A DNA stretch of 6,178 nt from Marmoricola sp. GTDB taxonomy: Bacteria > Actinomycetota > Actinomycetes > Propionibacteriales > Nocardioidaceae. Where the stretch lies: NCBI GenBank assembly GCA_030151765.1, contig JASLCW010000070.1, positions 1 through 6,178 on the forward strand. The letters are read 5' to 3'. Position numbers and translations under genes: made by a program. Position 1 is the stretch's first letter, and each line of letters begins with the position of its first letter. Positions 1 through 5,992 of this stretch are shown here, one piece after another. The notes beneath the pieces are model-generated. The model was given only the letters and a program-made list of their open reading frames with translations. It did not search any database and was not told the origin of the DNA.

Positions 1-390
1 GGCGCAGACCCGCGCCAGCCAGGCCGCGCCGTCGTCGGCGAGACCGCCGGCCTGACCCTCCTTGGCCAGCCGGGTCGCCAGCTGGTCGGCGACCCGGGCC
101 GCCGCACTGCCCCGGACCGCCGGGAAGAGCTCGCGTGAGAAGGCGAAGACGGTGCGCCGCATCGCCAGCTGCCGGACGATGGTGCGCTCCTCGAAGAGCG
201 CGTGATCGATCTGCTCGCGGGTGACCTCGGCGCGCGCCACGATTGCGAGGTGGACATTGGCCGGCTCGGTCGCGTGCAGGAAGCCGACCGAGCGGGTGGC
301 CGTCACCGCATCGGCGGCGCGGTACGCCGGGGAGAGCCGCTGTCGCACGCCCACCCGGGCCCGTCGTTCCGCATCGCTGATCCGGCGCAT
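1..390 (-). CDS. Winged-helix DNA-binding protein, HTH_42/YcaQ-like (N-terminal part)
   Basis: The first 130 residues of a protein that continues past the left edge. It reads from an ATG at 388-390 and stays open to base 1. The start reads MRRISDAERRARVGVRQRLS, followed by segments such as TRSVGFLHATEP (about 34-45), EERTIVRQLAMRRTVFAF (about 69-86) and a helical stretch rich in Ala, Arg and Asp. This pattern is what I recall from actinobacterial 'winged helix DNA-binding domain-containing protein' entries (HTH_42, COG3214). That superfamily includes the E. coli YcaQ/AlkX-type DNA glycosylases that act on interstrand crosslinks. The actinobacterial branch is largely uncharacterised, so glycosylase activity is only a possibility. 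The catalytic and C-terminal regions are outside the window. The gene is divergent from the MFS exporter with a 45-bp gap, so the two promoters must be close together. No clear Shine-Dalgarno sequence precedes the ATG. Confidence 0.8.
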   Translation of the reverse strand, partial: MRRISDAERRARVGVRQRLSPAYRAADAVTATRSVGFLHATEPANVHLAIVARAEVTREQIDHALFEERTIVRQLAMRRTVFAFSRELFPAVRGSAAARVADQLATRLAKEGQAGGLADDGAAWLARVCA

Positions 391-401
391 GGGGCCAAGA
401 T

Positions 402-429
402 TTGCACGCGGCACCGACACTGAAAGAAT
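402..429 (+). promoter_or_regulatory. Candidate leaderless promoter of the MFS exporter
   Basis: A TTGCAC -35-like hexamer (402-407) is separated by 16 bp from an AAGAAT -10-like hexamer (424-429). The -10 ends 6 bases before the GTG at 436, so transcription would begin at or next to the start codon. Together with the lack of a good Shine-Dalgarno sequence, this fits a leaderless mRNA, which is common in actinobacteria. The hexamers are only partial matches. The divergent winged-helix gene must have its promoter in the same 45 bp, but no convincing minus-strand hexamer pair was found. Confidence 0.35.
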
Positions 430-435
430 CTGCCG

Positions 436-1641
436 GTGAGTGACCACCGACCCGGCCGAATCGCCGCCACCGCCTTCGTCGTCCTCGGCGTCGTGGCACT
501 CAGCCTCAATCTCCGGCCCGCGGCCGTCAGCGTCGGTCCCGTCCTCGACGAGATCACCCACGCGCTGCACATGTCCGGCGCGGTCGCCGGCGTACTCACC
601 TCGTTGCCGGTGCTGGCCTTCGCCGCCTTCGGCGCCCTCACCCCGCGCCTGGCCTCGGTCGTCGGGCCGCACCGCCTGGCGCTGGTCTCGCTGCTCTGTG
701 CGGTCGGCGGACTGTGGCTGCGCAGCGTCGTGCACGACATCCCGCTCTTCCTCCTGCTCAGCCTGCTCGCACTGGCCGGCATGGCGACCGCCAACGTGCT
801 GATGCCCTCACTGGTGAAGCTGCACTTCCCCGACCGGATCGGCACGATGACGGCCGTCTACACGACCGCGATGGCGATCGGCCTCACCAGCGCCTCGCTC
901 TTCACGGTCCCGCTCAGCGATGCCTTGGGCGACTGGCGCGACGGACTGCGAGCGTGGGCATTCCTGGCCCTCGCCGCCGTACTCCCCTGGCTCTTCCTGT
1001 CCCGCCACGACTCCACGCTCGAGCGCACCGAGACCGGGATCCGCTTCGGTCAGGTCGCCCGCACCAGCCTCGGCCGGAGAATGGCACTGGTCTTCGGACT
1101 GCAGTCGCTGCAGGCCTACGCGCTCTTCGGATGGTTCGCCAATGTCTACCGCGACGCCGGCTTCTCCGCGCACACCGCCGGCCTGTTGCTCGGCCTGATC
1201 ACCGGGGTCAGCATCCCGCTGTCCCTGGTGATCCCCTCACTGGCGGCCCGGCTGAAGAGTCAGGCGCCGCTCTTCTGGTTCCTGGTGGTGCTCTACCCGA
1301 TCGGCTACGTCGGGCTGATCCTGGCGCCGTACCGGGGTGCTGTCGTCTGGGCGATCCTCGTCGGTACGGCGGCCTGCACCTTCCCGATGGTGCTCACCCT
1401 GATCGGCCTGCGCGCACGTACGCCGGAGGGCACCGCCGCGCTCTCCGGCTTCACCCAGTCGGTGGGCTATCTGATCTCCGTGGTCGGACCCTTCGGCTTC
1501 GGCGCGCTCCACCAGCTCAGCGGCGGCTGGACGGTGCCGCTGCTCGGGCTGACCGCGCTCTCGGTGCCGTTGCTGATCCTCGGCCTCTCGGTCTCGAAGC
1601 CGGAGTACATCGAGGACGAGCTGGCCGCGCTGGAGCGCTAG
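436..1641 (+). CDS. MFS transporter, CynX/NimT family
   Basis: A 401-residue integral membrane protein of typical MFS length, with about 12 hydrophobic segments beginning near residue 11. Family-like features include LNLRPAAVSVGPVLDEI (about 24-40) after helix 1, the TSLPVLAFAAFGALTPRLA stretch (about 55-73), NVLMPSLVKLHFPDR (about 120-134) and the TAVYTTAMAIG segment (about 139-149). These match what I know of the CynX/NimT (cyanate and 2-nitroimidazole transporter) branch. A polar central loop at about 189-213 separates the two six-helix halves. The role is proton-coupled export or uptake of a small organic molecule across the cytoplasmic membrane; the substrate cannot be read from the sequence. 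The GTG start is chosen because it is the first start in frame, lies just before helix 1 and sits 6 bases after a possible -10. The stop codon overlaps that of the convergent oxidoreductase by 4 bases. Confidence 0.88.
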   Translation: MSDHRPGRIAATAFVVLGVVALSLNLRPAAVSVGPVLDEITHALHMSGAVAGVLTSLPVLAFAAFGALTPRLASVVGPHRLALVSLLCAVGGLWLRSVVHDIPLFLLLSLLALAGMATANVLMPSLVKLHFPDRIGTMTAVYTTAMAIGLTSASLFTVPLSDALGDWRDGLRAWAFLALAAVLPWLFLSRHDSTLERTETGIRFGQVARTSLGRRMALVFGLQSLQAYALFGWFANVYRDAGFSAHTAGLLLGLITGVSIPLSLVIPSLAARLKSQAPLFWFLVVLYPIGYVGLILAPYRGAVVWAILVGTAACTFPMVLTLIGLRARTPEGTAALSGFTQSVGYLISVVGPFGFGALHQLSGGWTVPLLGLTALSVPLLILGLSVSKPEYIEDELAALER

Positions 1642-2516
1642 CGCAGGCCCGGCAGGACCTCGGAAGCGACCTGCTCGAGCACCGCCTCCGAGCCGGCGTA
1701 GGGCTCGTCGCCACGCGGCCACGCGACCACCATGTCGGTGTAGCCGAGCTCGTCGAGACGGCCGGCGATCTCCGCGAAGAAGTCCGCACTGCGTAGCGCG
1801 TAGCGGGTCTCGCCGGTATCGATGTGCGGTGTCGAGTCGACCTGGACGAGGCGCGGAACGTCGGCGCGGCCGGCCTCGGCCAGGCTCGCATCGAAGACCT
1901 CGGCGGCACGCGCCAGTCCGGCGAACCATTCCTCGAGGGTCATCGATCCTCCCGGCCCGGTCGTCACCCACGCGTCGCCGCGACGAGCGGCGTGGCGAAC
2001 GGATCGAGGCCCGTTGCCGGCGACGATCAACGGGAAGTCCGCACCGGGGAGCGTCCGGGCATCGTCGGTGTCGAACCAGCGGCCGTCGTACGTGACGTGG
2101 TCCTCGTGCCGCAGCCGGTCGAGGAGGTCGACGAATTCGAAGAAGCGCGCCACCCGGTCGCCCACACTGAGCGACTCGGCGCCGAGGATCCGCGAGTCGA
2201 CGTCGCCGCCGGTGCCGACCGCGAGGCGGAAGCGCCCCCCGGCGATGTCGCTGAGTGCCTGCGCGTCGCGGAAGAGCCGGTACGGATGGTGCAGATTGGG
2301 CGCGGACACCAGCGTGCCCAGGCCGATCGTGCCGGTCACGCCCGCCGCCGCGGCCAGCGTCGGCAGCGCCCCTCGCCACGGCGAGTTCGGCAGGCCACCC
2401 CAGACCAGGTGGTCATAGGTCCACGCGTGGTCGAAGCCCATCTCCTCGGCGGCTCGCCAGCGCGGGGCCGCCTCGGGCCAGGCCTGGTCGGTGAGCAGGA
2501 CGATCCCGAAGCGCAT
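1638..2516 (-). CDS. Luciferase-like (LLM class) oxidoreductase, probably F420-dependent
   Basis: A 292-residue protein with a luciferase-like TIM-barrel pattern. It opens with the first beta strand MRFGIVLL and then EEMGFDHAWTYDHLVWG (about 24-40). A core follows with IGLGTLVSAPNLHHPYRLFR (about 64-83), the GGRFRLAVGTGG strand-loop (about 93-104), FPLIVAGNGPRSVRHAARRG (about 161-180) and DAWVTTG. The N-terminal motifs and cofactor loop resemble actinobacterial F420-dependent LLM enzymes, which move hydride between reduced F420 and an organic substrate in the cytosol. FMN dependence cannot be excluded, and the substrate is unknown. The length is normal and nothing looks broken. The start is the ATG at 2514-2516, where the beta strand begins; no Shine-Dalgarno sequence precedes it, but a possible -10 lies 6 bases upstream. 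The gene is divergent from an ABC/TetR operon across a shared palindrome, so a functional link is plausible but inferred. Confidence 0.88.
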   Translation of the reverse strand: MRFGIVLLTDQAWPEAAPRWRAAEEMGFDHAWTYDHLVWGGLPNSPWRGALPTLAAAAGVTGTIGLGTLVSAPNLHHPYRLFRDAQALSDIAGGRFRLAVGTGGDVDSRILGAESLSVGDRVARFFEFVDLLDRLRHEDHVTYDGRWFDTDDARTLPGADFPLIVAGNGPRSVRHAARRGDAWVTTGPGGSMTLEEWFAGLARAAEVFDASLAEAGRADVPRLVQVDSTPHIDTGETRYALRSADFFAEIAGRLDELGYTDMVVAWPRGDEPYAGSEAVLEQVASEVLPGLR

Positions 2517-2522
2517 CAGGTC

Positions 2523-2550
2523 ACACTAGCGATTCTTGGGTTTGCGACAA
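2523..2550 (-). promoter_or_regulatory. Candidate leaderless promoter of the LLM oxidoreductase
   Basis: On the minus strand, TTGTCG (2550-2545) and TAGTGT (2528-2523, a TANNNT-type -10) are separated by 16 bp. Only 6 bases (2522-2517) lie between the -10 and the ATG at 2516, which places the transcription start at the initiation codon. No ribosome binding site is visible, in keeping with leaderless translation. The -35 lies inside the left arm of the palindrome at 2546-2578, so a protein bound there should affect this promoter. Confidence 0.45.
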
Positions 2551-2564
2551 CCTGTCGCTAACAT
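2536..2564 (+). promoter_or_regulatory. Candidate promoter of the ABC-TetR operon
   Basis: A TTGGGT hexamer (2536-2541) lies 17 bp upstream of TAACAT (2559-2564), which matches the -10 consensus at four of six positions. The proposed -10 spans the centre of the 33-bp inverted repeat, where a bound repressor would block polymerase. Transcription would start near 2571, leaving a leader of about 30 nt with the GGAG ribosome binding site at 2589-2592, 7 bases before the ATG at 2600. Confidence 0.4.
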
Positions 2565-2578
2565 AGCGACAGGTTGTC
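2546..2578. promoter_or_regulatory. Nested palindromic operator, probable TetR binding site
   Basis: A perfect inverted repeat with arms of 15 bp (GACAACCTGTCGCTA and its exact reverse complement) around a 3-bp spacer ACA (2561-2563). Each arm contains an 11-bp palindrome of the form GACA-N3-TGTC, at 2546-2556 and 2568-2578. These are centred 22 bp apart, about two helical turns, so two dimers could bind on the same face of the helix. The site lies in the only sizeable gap around the ABC-TetR operon and overlaps proposed promoter elements in both directions. TetR regulators commonly bind palindromes at their own operon promoter, so the regulator at 4383-4961 is the obvious candidate. That assignment is inferred; the repeat itself is read directly. 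Confidence 0.8.
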
Positions 2579-2599
2579 ATCAAAAGACGGAGAATCGGA

Positions 2600-3697
2600 A
2601 TGTACGTCGCTCTGCGGGATCTGCGCGCCGCGCGCGGAAGGTTCGCACTGGTCGGTGTGGTGATCGGGCTGGTGGCGTTGATGACCACCCTGCTCACGGG
2701 ACTGGCCGCCGGACTCGTCGACGACGGGATCTCGGGCCTGCGCCAGCTCCCCCTGACCCATCTGGCCTTCGAACCGAACGCCAACGGCACCTTCAGCCGC
2801 TCGGTGCTCACCGACAGGAATCTCGCCCCCTGGCAGGAGGTACCCGGTATCGAGGCCTCCCCGATCGGCGTGTCCTTCGCCAACGCCAAGGACGGCAACG
2901 GGAAGACCGCGAGCATCGCGCTCTTCGGTGTGGACAAGGACAGCTTCCTCGGCAACCGTCCCGACGCCCGTCGTGCGCTCGACGGACCGCCCGGGCTCGT
3001 ACTGAGCGACGAGCTCAAGTCGACGGGCATCAAGGTCGGCGACATGCTCACCATCGCCGGCAGCGAGGTCAAGCTCCCCGTCCTCGGGTTCACCTATGCC
3101 GGCTCGTACGGCCACGTCGACATCGCGATCACCCAGCTCGCCACCTGGCAGCGGCTCTTCTACGGCGACAACGCCCGCGGCCGATACTCCGCGGTGGCCC
3201 TGCGCGTGGACGGCGATGTCTCCGACGCGACACTCAACAAGGTCGCGAAGGCCTCGGAGACCGACGTACTCAACAAGAAGGCGGCCTACGCCGGCTCCCC
3301 CGGCTATTCCGGCGAGACCCAGACGATGACGATGATCCGCGGCTTCCTGCTGGTGATCTCGGCCCTGATCGTCGGTGCCTTCTTCACCGTGTGGACGATC
3401 CAGCGTCGTCGTCAGATCGCCCTGTTGAAGGCGTTGGGGGCATCGACGGGCTACGTCGTACGGGACGCGCTGGGACAGATGGCGATCGTTCTGGTCACGG
3501 CGACCGCGATCGGGAGCGGCCTGGCCGTCGCACTCGGAGCGGCCATCTCGGGCACCGCCGTCCCCTTCCGCCTGGAGGCCGGTCCCGTCCTCGGCGCGGT
3601 CTCGCTCCTCGTCGTCATCGGACTCCTCGGCTGCCTCGCCGCGGTACGCCGCATCACCTCCGTCGACCCGGCCGGCGCGCTGCGCCAGGTCGACTGA
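2600..3697 (+). CDS. ABC transporter permease, FtsX/MacB-like
   Basis: A 365-residue permease with the layout of the FtsX/MacB (type VII) class. A short cytoplasmic start (MYVALRDLRAARGR) leads into transmembrane helix 1 (about 15-38). A large extracytoplasmic domain of roughly 200 residues follows (about 39-245), resembling the MacB periplasmic core domain. Three closing helices lie at about 246-268, 293-317 and 328-349. After helix 2 comes a basic loop reading RRRQIALLKALGAS (about 269-282), a hallmark of FtsX-domain proteins, and the C-terminus carries the family-typical SVDPAGALR. Such proteins usually work as dimers with a cognate ATPase and use its cycle to move lipoproteins, peptides, lipids or drugs at the outer membrane face rather than channel them through. 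The ATG has a GGAG ribosome site 7 bases upstream. It is the first gene of the operon and the ATPase follows after 11 bases. One permease suggests a homodimer. The substrate is not evident. Confidence 0.9.
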   Translation: MYVALRDLRAARGRFALVGVVIGLVALMTTLLTGLAAGLVDDGISGLRQLPLTHLAFEPNANGTFSRSVLTDRNLAPWQEVPGIEASPIGVSFANAKDGNGKTASIALFGVDKDSFLGNRPDARRALDGPPGLVLSDELKSTGIKVGDMLTIAGSEVKLPVLGFTYAGSYGHVDIAITQLATWQRLFYGDNARGRYSAVALRVDGDVSDATLNKVAKASETDVLNKKAAYAGSPGYSGETQTMTMIRGFLLVISALIVGAFFTVWTIQRRRQIALLKALGASTGYVVRDALGQMAIVLVTATAIGSGLAVALGAAISGTAVPFRLEAGPVLGAVSLLVVIGLLGCLAAVRRITSVDPAGALRQVD

Positions 3698-3708
3698 AAG
3701 GGAAAGCC

Positions 3709-4380
3709 ATGTCACTCGTCCTCACCGATGTCACCGTCACCGTCGCCGACGGCCGCGAGCGACGGCCGATCCTCGACGGTGTCGAACTCGCCGTCGCCGA
3801 CGGCGAGACCCTGGCGATCACGGGGCCGTCCGGCTCCGGGAAGTCCACCCTGCTCACCGTGGCCGGCCTGCTCCTCCGCCCCGACCGGGGCCGCGTCGAG
3901 ATCGACGGCGTCGACGCGAGCGGCCTGACCGATCGCGCGCGTACCCGCCTGCGTGGACAGTCGATCGGCATCGTCTACCAGGCGGCCAATCTGCTGCCCT
4001 CCCTGACCGCCCGCCAGCAGGTCGAGGTCGTCGCGCACGTCAACCGCCGCCTGGACCGGAGCGCGCGGGACAGGGCCGGCGAGTTGCTCGCCCGCCTCGG
4101 GCTCGAAGGTCGACTCGATGCCCGGCCCGGCGAGCTGTCCGGCGGGGAGCGGCAGCGCGTGGCACTCGCCCGTGCCCTGATGATGGAGCCCTCGCTGCTC
4201 CTCGCCGACGAACCGACCGCCTCCCTCGACCCGGCAAGGGGCGCGGAGGTGATGCGCCTGCTCCTCGACGAGGCGGCGCGCCTCGGCACCGCGACGCTGC
4301 TCGTCACCCACGACGACACGGAGGCGGCACTGGCCGATCGTCACGTCGTCCTGGAGCGTGCGGGCGCTACCGTGGCTTGA
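3709..4380 (+). CDS. ABC transporter ATP-binding protein, MacB/LolD-like
   Basis: A 223-residue nucleotide-binding protein with all the expected motifs: Walker A GPSGSGKST (39-47), Q-loop Gln91, ABC signature LSGGERQ (143-149), Walker B LLLADE with catalytic Glu168, D-loop SLD (172-174) and the switch His201. Length and spacing match the MacB/LolD ATPases that partner FtsX-like permeases, and the preceding gene is such a permease. It would dimerise at the cytoplasmic face and drive the conformational cycle. The start is the ATG at 3709, with a GGGA ribosome site (3700-3703) 5 bases upstream and 11 bases between it and the permease stop. The open frame continues far upstream in this register, but that part is an out-of-frame reading of the permease gene. 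The stop is almost immediately followed by the TetR gene, so the three genes are probably co-transcribed and translationally coupled. Confidence 0.93.
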   Translation: MSLVLTDVTVTVADGRERRPILDGVELAVADGETLAITGPSGSGKSTLLTVAGLLLRPDRGRVEIDGVDASGLTDRARTRLRGQSIGIVYQAANLLPSLTARQQVEVVAHVNRRLDRSARDRAGELLARLGLEGRLDARPGELSGGERQRVALARALMMEPSLLLADEPTASLDPARGAEVMRLLLDEAARLGTATLLVTHDDTEAALADRHVVLERAGATVA

Positions 4381-4382
4381 CC

Positions 4383-4961
4383 ATGCCCCGGATCAATGCC
4401 CCCACCCTCGCCGAGCACGTGGCGCAACAGGAGGCCGCGGTCATCGACGCCGCCCGCCGGCTCTTCGGGGCGCAGGGGGTCCGGCAGGTCTCGCTCGGAG
4501 ACATCGCCGACGAGGTGGGACTGCGCCGTACCTCGCTGTACCGGTACTTCCCCACGAAGGCCCATCTGGTGCAGCGCTGGTTCCAGCTGACGATGGCGCC
4601 GCTCGTCGACGCCAGTCGCGAGGCCGTCTCCACGGAGGGCTCCCCCGCCGTACGCCTCGACCGGTGGCTCGACGTACAGCTCGACTTCATGCTGGACGAC
4701 GAGCACGCCGCCCTCGTCGCCGCCTCCGGTGAGATGGACGACCTTCCCGAGGATGTCCGGGAGCAGATCGGCGCACAGCACCGCGAGCTCTACGCGACCC
4801 TCACTCCCCTGCTCACGGGCACTCCGGACCTGGTCCGCGTCCGGATCCTGCTCATCGCGGGACTGGTCCGCTCCGCGGCCGAACTCGCCCGGGCCGGGAT
4901 CCCCGGCGACGTCGTACGCGCGGAGTTGCGGCGTACAGCTCGGGCCACCGCCGGACTCTGA
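4383..4961 (+). CDS. TetR/AcrR family transcriptional regulator
   Basis: A 192-residue regulator with a TetR-type N-terminal helix-turn-helix: AVIDAARRLFGAQGVRQVSL (about 19-38), then DIADEVGLRRTSLYRYFPTK (about 40-59), where the recognition helix ends in the characteristic LYRYF. The remaining residues are an all-helical ligand-binding and dimerisation domain with no recognisable ligand signature. The ATG at 4383 is preferred because the MPRINAPTLAEH opening resembles relatives. A TTG at 4377 in the same frame overlaps the ATPase stop and would add two residues. There is no good Shine-Dalgarno sequence, so translation probably depends on coupling to the ATPase gene. As the last gene of the ABC operon it is expected to repress its own transcription through the palindrome at 2546-2578 and to be released by a transporter substrate. 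That regulatory role is inferred from position. Confidence 0.9.
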   Translation: MPRINAPTLAEHVAQQEAAVIDAARRLFGAQGVRQVSLGDIADEVGLRRTSLYRYFPTKAHLVQRWFQLTMAPLVDASREAVSTEGSPAVRLDRWLDVQLDFMLDDEHAALVAASGEMDDLPEDVREQIGAQHRELYATLTPLLTGTPDLVRVRILLIAGLVRSAAELARAGIPGDVVRAELRRTARATAGL

Positions 4962-4962
4962 G

Positions 4963-5358
4963 TCACCGTCCCGCGCGGTCCCGCCACGCCAGTTGCACGG
5001 CCGCCGCGATCGCGAGCAGGGTCGCCAGACCGATCGTTCCGCCCACCACGACCTCGAAGGTAAGGATCAGATACAGACCCGTTCTGTCCTCGGAAGCATC
5101 CCAGGTCAGCGGCACAGCGAACGCCACTGCCGCGAGGGGTGCAAGGGCCACGCCGAGCCACTTCTGCCGCATGCAGAGAAAGGCGATCACTGTCGCCAGG
5201 CCGATCGACACAGCGCAGCCGCTGACCTGCCAGGTGGCGTAGGGCCCCGGCTTGTAGCCCTCGATGCCGTGATTCGCATTCGCCCACCCGAGCCAGGCGA
5301 ACCACATCGCGGCCGAAAAGCCCATCAGCGCGACAGCGACGCCCAGATCGCGGTTCAT
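4963..5358 (-). CDS. Four-helix integral membrane protein, function unknown
   Basis: A 131-residue hydrophobic protein that I cannot assign to a named family. Four likely membrane segments lie at about 5-25, 43-63, 68-86 and 94-124. Between the first two is a conserved-looking polar loop reading WANANHGIEGYKPGPYATWQ (25-44). A short acidic loop, DASEDRTG (87-94), precedes the last helix, and the tail is basic (WRDRAGR). The reading frame is open further upstream, but that part is polar, is not membrane-like and crosses both the hairpin at 5385-5432 and the acetyltransferase gene. The ATG at 5356-5358 is therefore chosen. Its upstream GGCGAG is too close to the start to be a good ribosome site. 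The stop lies one base from the stop of the convergent TetR gene, leaving no room for a terminator. It may be a small actinobacterial membrane protein without described function. Confidence 0.68.
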   Translation of the reverse strand: MNRDLGVAVALMGFSAAMWFAWLGWANANHGIEGYKPGPYATWQVSGCAVSIGLATVIAFLCMRQKWLGVALAPLAAVAFAVPLTWDASEDRTGLYLILTFEVVVGGTIGLATLLAIAAAVQLAWRDRAGR

Positions 5359-5384
5359 CTCGCCAGCATTGCAGTCAATTTGCA

Positions 5385-5432
5385 GGTCGAGTGCGCAAAC
5401 GGGGGTTATGGCACCCACTTGCGCACTCGACC
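5385..5432 (-). terminator. Long hairpin downstream of the acetyltransferase, possible terminator or dispersed repeat
   Basis: Two perfect 14-bp complementary arms, GGTCGAGTGCGCAA (5385-5398) and its reverse complement (5419-5432), enclose a 20-base loop. Inside the loop, GGGT (5403-5406) can pair with ACCC (5413-5416), so most of the 48 bases can fold. The hairpin begins 3 bases past the acetyltransferase stop and ends 26 bases before the membrane-protein start on the same strand. That position suits a transcription terminator between the two genes. There is no U-tract on the minus strand after the stem, so it would be a U-less actinobacterial type. The unusually perfect arms could also be a REP-like repeat, or a protein binding site in front of the membrane-protein gene. 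Confidence 0.6.
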
Positions 5433-5435
5433 CGT

Positions 5436-5987
5436 TCAGTTCTCGATGCGGCGACGCTCCACGTAGCTGCTCCCGGTGACCACGCTCATCGGCGGTACGT
5501 CGGACGCGACGACCGTGCCCGCGCCGACGACCGATCCGCGCCCGATCCTCACCCCGGGCGAGATCGTGGCGCCGGCACCGATCCACACGTCTTCCTCGAT
5601 CACGATCGGGGCGTGGGTGAGGAAGTCGTAACGCTCAGCGAGCTCGACCGGATGCCCGGCGGTGGACAGCGTCACTCCCGGCCCGATCATCGTCCGGTCC
5701 CCGATCGTGATCCCGCCGAGGTCGAGGAAGTAGCAGCCCTGGTTGATGAAGACCTTCTCGCCGAAAGTCGCACCTAGTCCGTAGTCGCAGTAGAAGGGCG
5801 GCAGGATCGACAGCGATTCGGGCACCGGCCCGTCGAAGATCTCCGCCAGCAGCACCTTCCGCCCGTCCAGGTCGTCGAAGGGCAGCGCATTGAGCCGGGC
5901 GCACGAGGCCATGACCTGCTGCACACGCTGGGCGAAGGCCCGGGACTCCGGCGTACGGGTGGGAAGGCGTTGCTCGTTGCGCACCAC
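5436..5987 (-). CDS. Sugar O-acetyltransferase, maltose/galactoside acetyltransferase-like (left-handed beta-helix)
   Basis: A 183-residue acyltransferase of the LbH_MAT-like class (Maa, LacA, NodL). The N-terminal third is helical, with RLNALPFDD (31-39). Then comes PPFYCDYGLGATFGEKVFIN (63-82), the usual acetyl-acceptor-side motif. Hexapeptide repeats follow: ITIGDRTMIGPGVTL (93-107), IVIEEDVWIGAGATISPGVR (128-147) and IGRGSVVGAGTVVASDVP (148-165). His112 in TAGHPVE matches the catalytic histidine of the family. The enzyme would transfer an acetyl group from acetyl-CoA to a sugar hydroxyl and act as a trimer in the cytosol. Oddly, the C-terminal GNPA(K/R) motif seen in most relatives is replaced by TGSSYVERRR. 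The start is a GTG at 5985-5987; an adjacent GTG at 5982-5984 is equally possible, and neither has a strong ribosome site. It begins 5 bases after the radical SAM stop, so the two are probably co-transcribed. Substrate unknown. Confidence 0.87.
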   Translation of the reverse strand: MVRNEQRLPTRTPESRAFAQRVQQVMASCARLNALPFDDLDGRKVLLAEIFDGPVPESLSILPPFYCDYGLGATFGEKVFINQGCYFLDLGGITIGDRTMIGPGVTLSTAGHPVELAERYDFLTHAPIVIEEDVWIGAGATISPGVRIGRGSVVGAGTVVASDVPPMSVVTGSSYVERRRIEN

Positions 5988-5992
5988 TCGAC

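Noticed and set aside
1237..2379. 380-residue minus-strand open frame overlapping the exporter and the oxidoreductase
   Set aside because: Arg/Gly-rich, no recognisable domain, and it crosses two well-supported genes; a typical high-GC shadow.
1824..2561. 245-residue plus-strand open frame opposite the oxidoreductase
   Set aside because: No domain signature; the minus strand encodes a coherent luciferase-like protein.
2536..3708. Long open frame fused in register upstream of the ATPase
   Set aside because: It is an out-of-frame reading of the permease gene, low in hydrophobic residues and full of Arg/Gly/Pro. The ATPase has its own ATG and ribosome site at 3709.
2558..3715. 385-residue minus-strand open frame opposite the permease
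   Set aside because: Composition is dominated by Gly, Glu, Asp and Arg with no motif; the plus-strand reading is a clear ABC permease.
4377..4382. TTG start for the TetR gene overlapping the ATPase stop
   Set aside because: Possible by coupling, but the ATG at 4383 gives the family-like MPRINAPT opening and is the more usual start codon.
5359..5586. N-terminal extension of the four-helix membrane protein to a start at 5586
   Set aside because: The extension is polar and Arg-rich, crosses the hairpin and lies inside the acetyltransferase gene; the ATG at 5358 starts just before the first helix.
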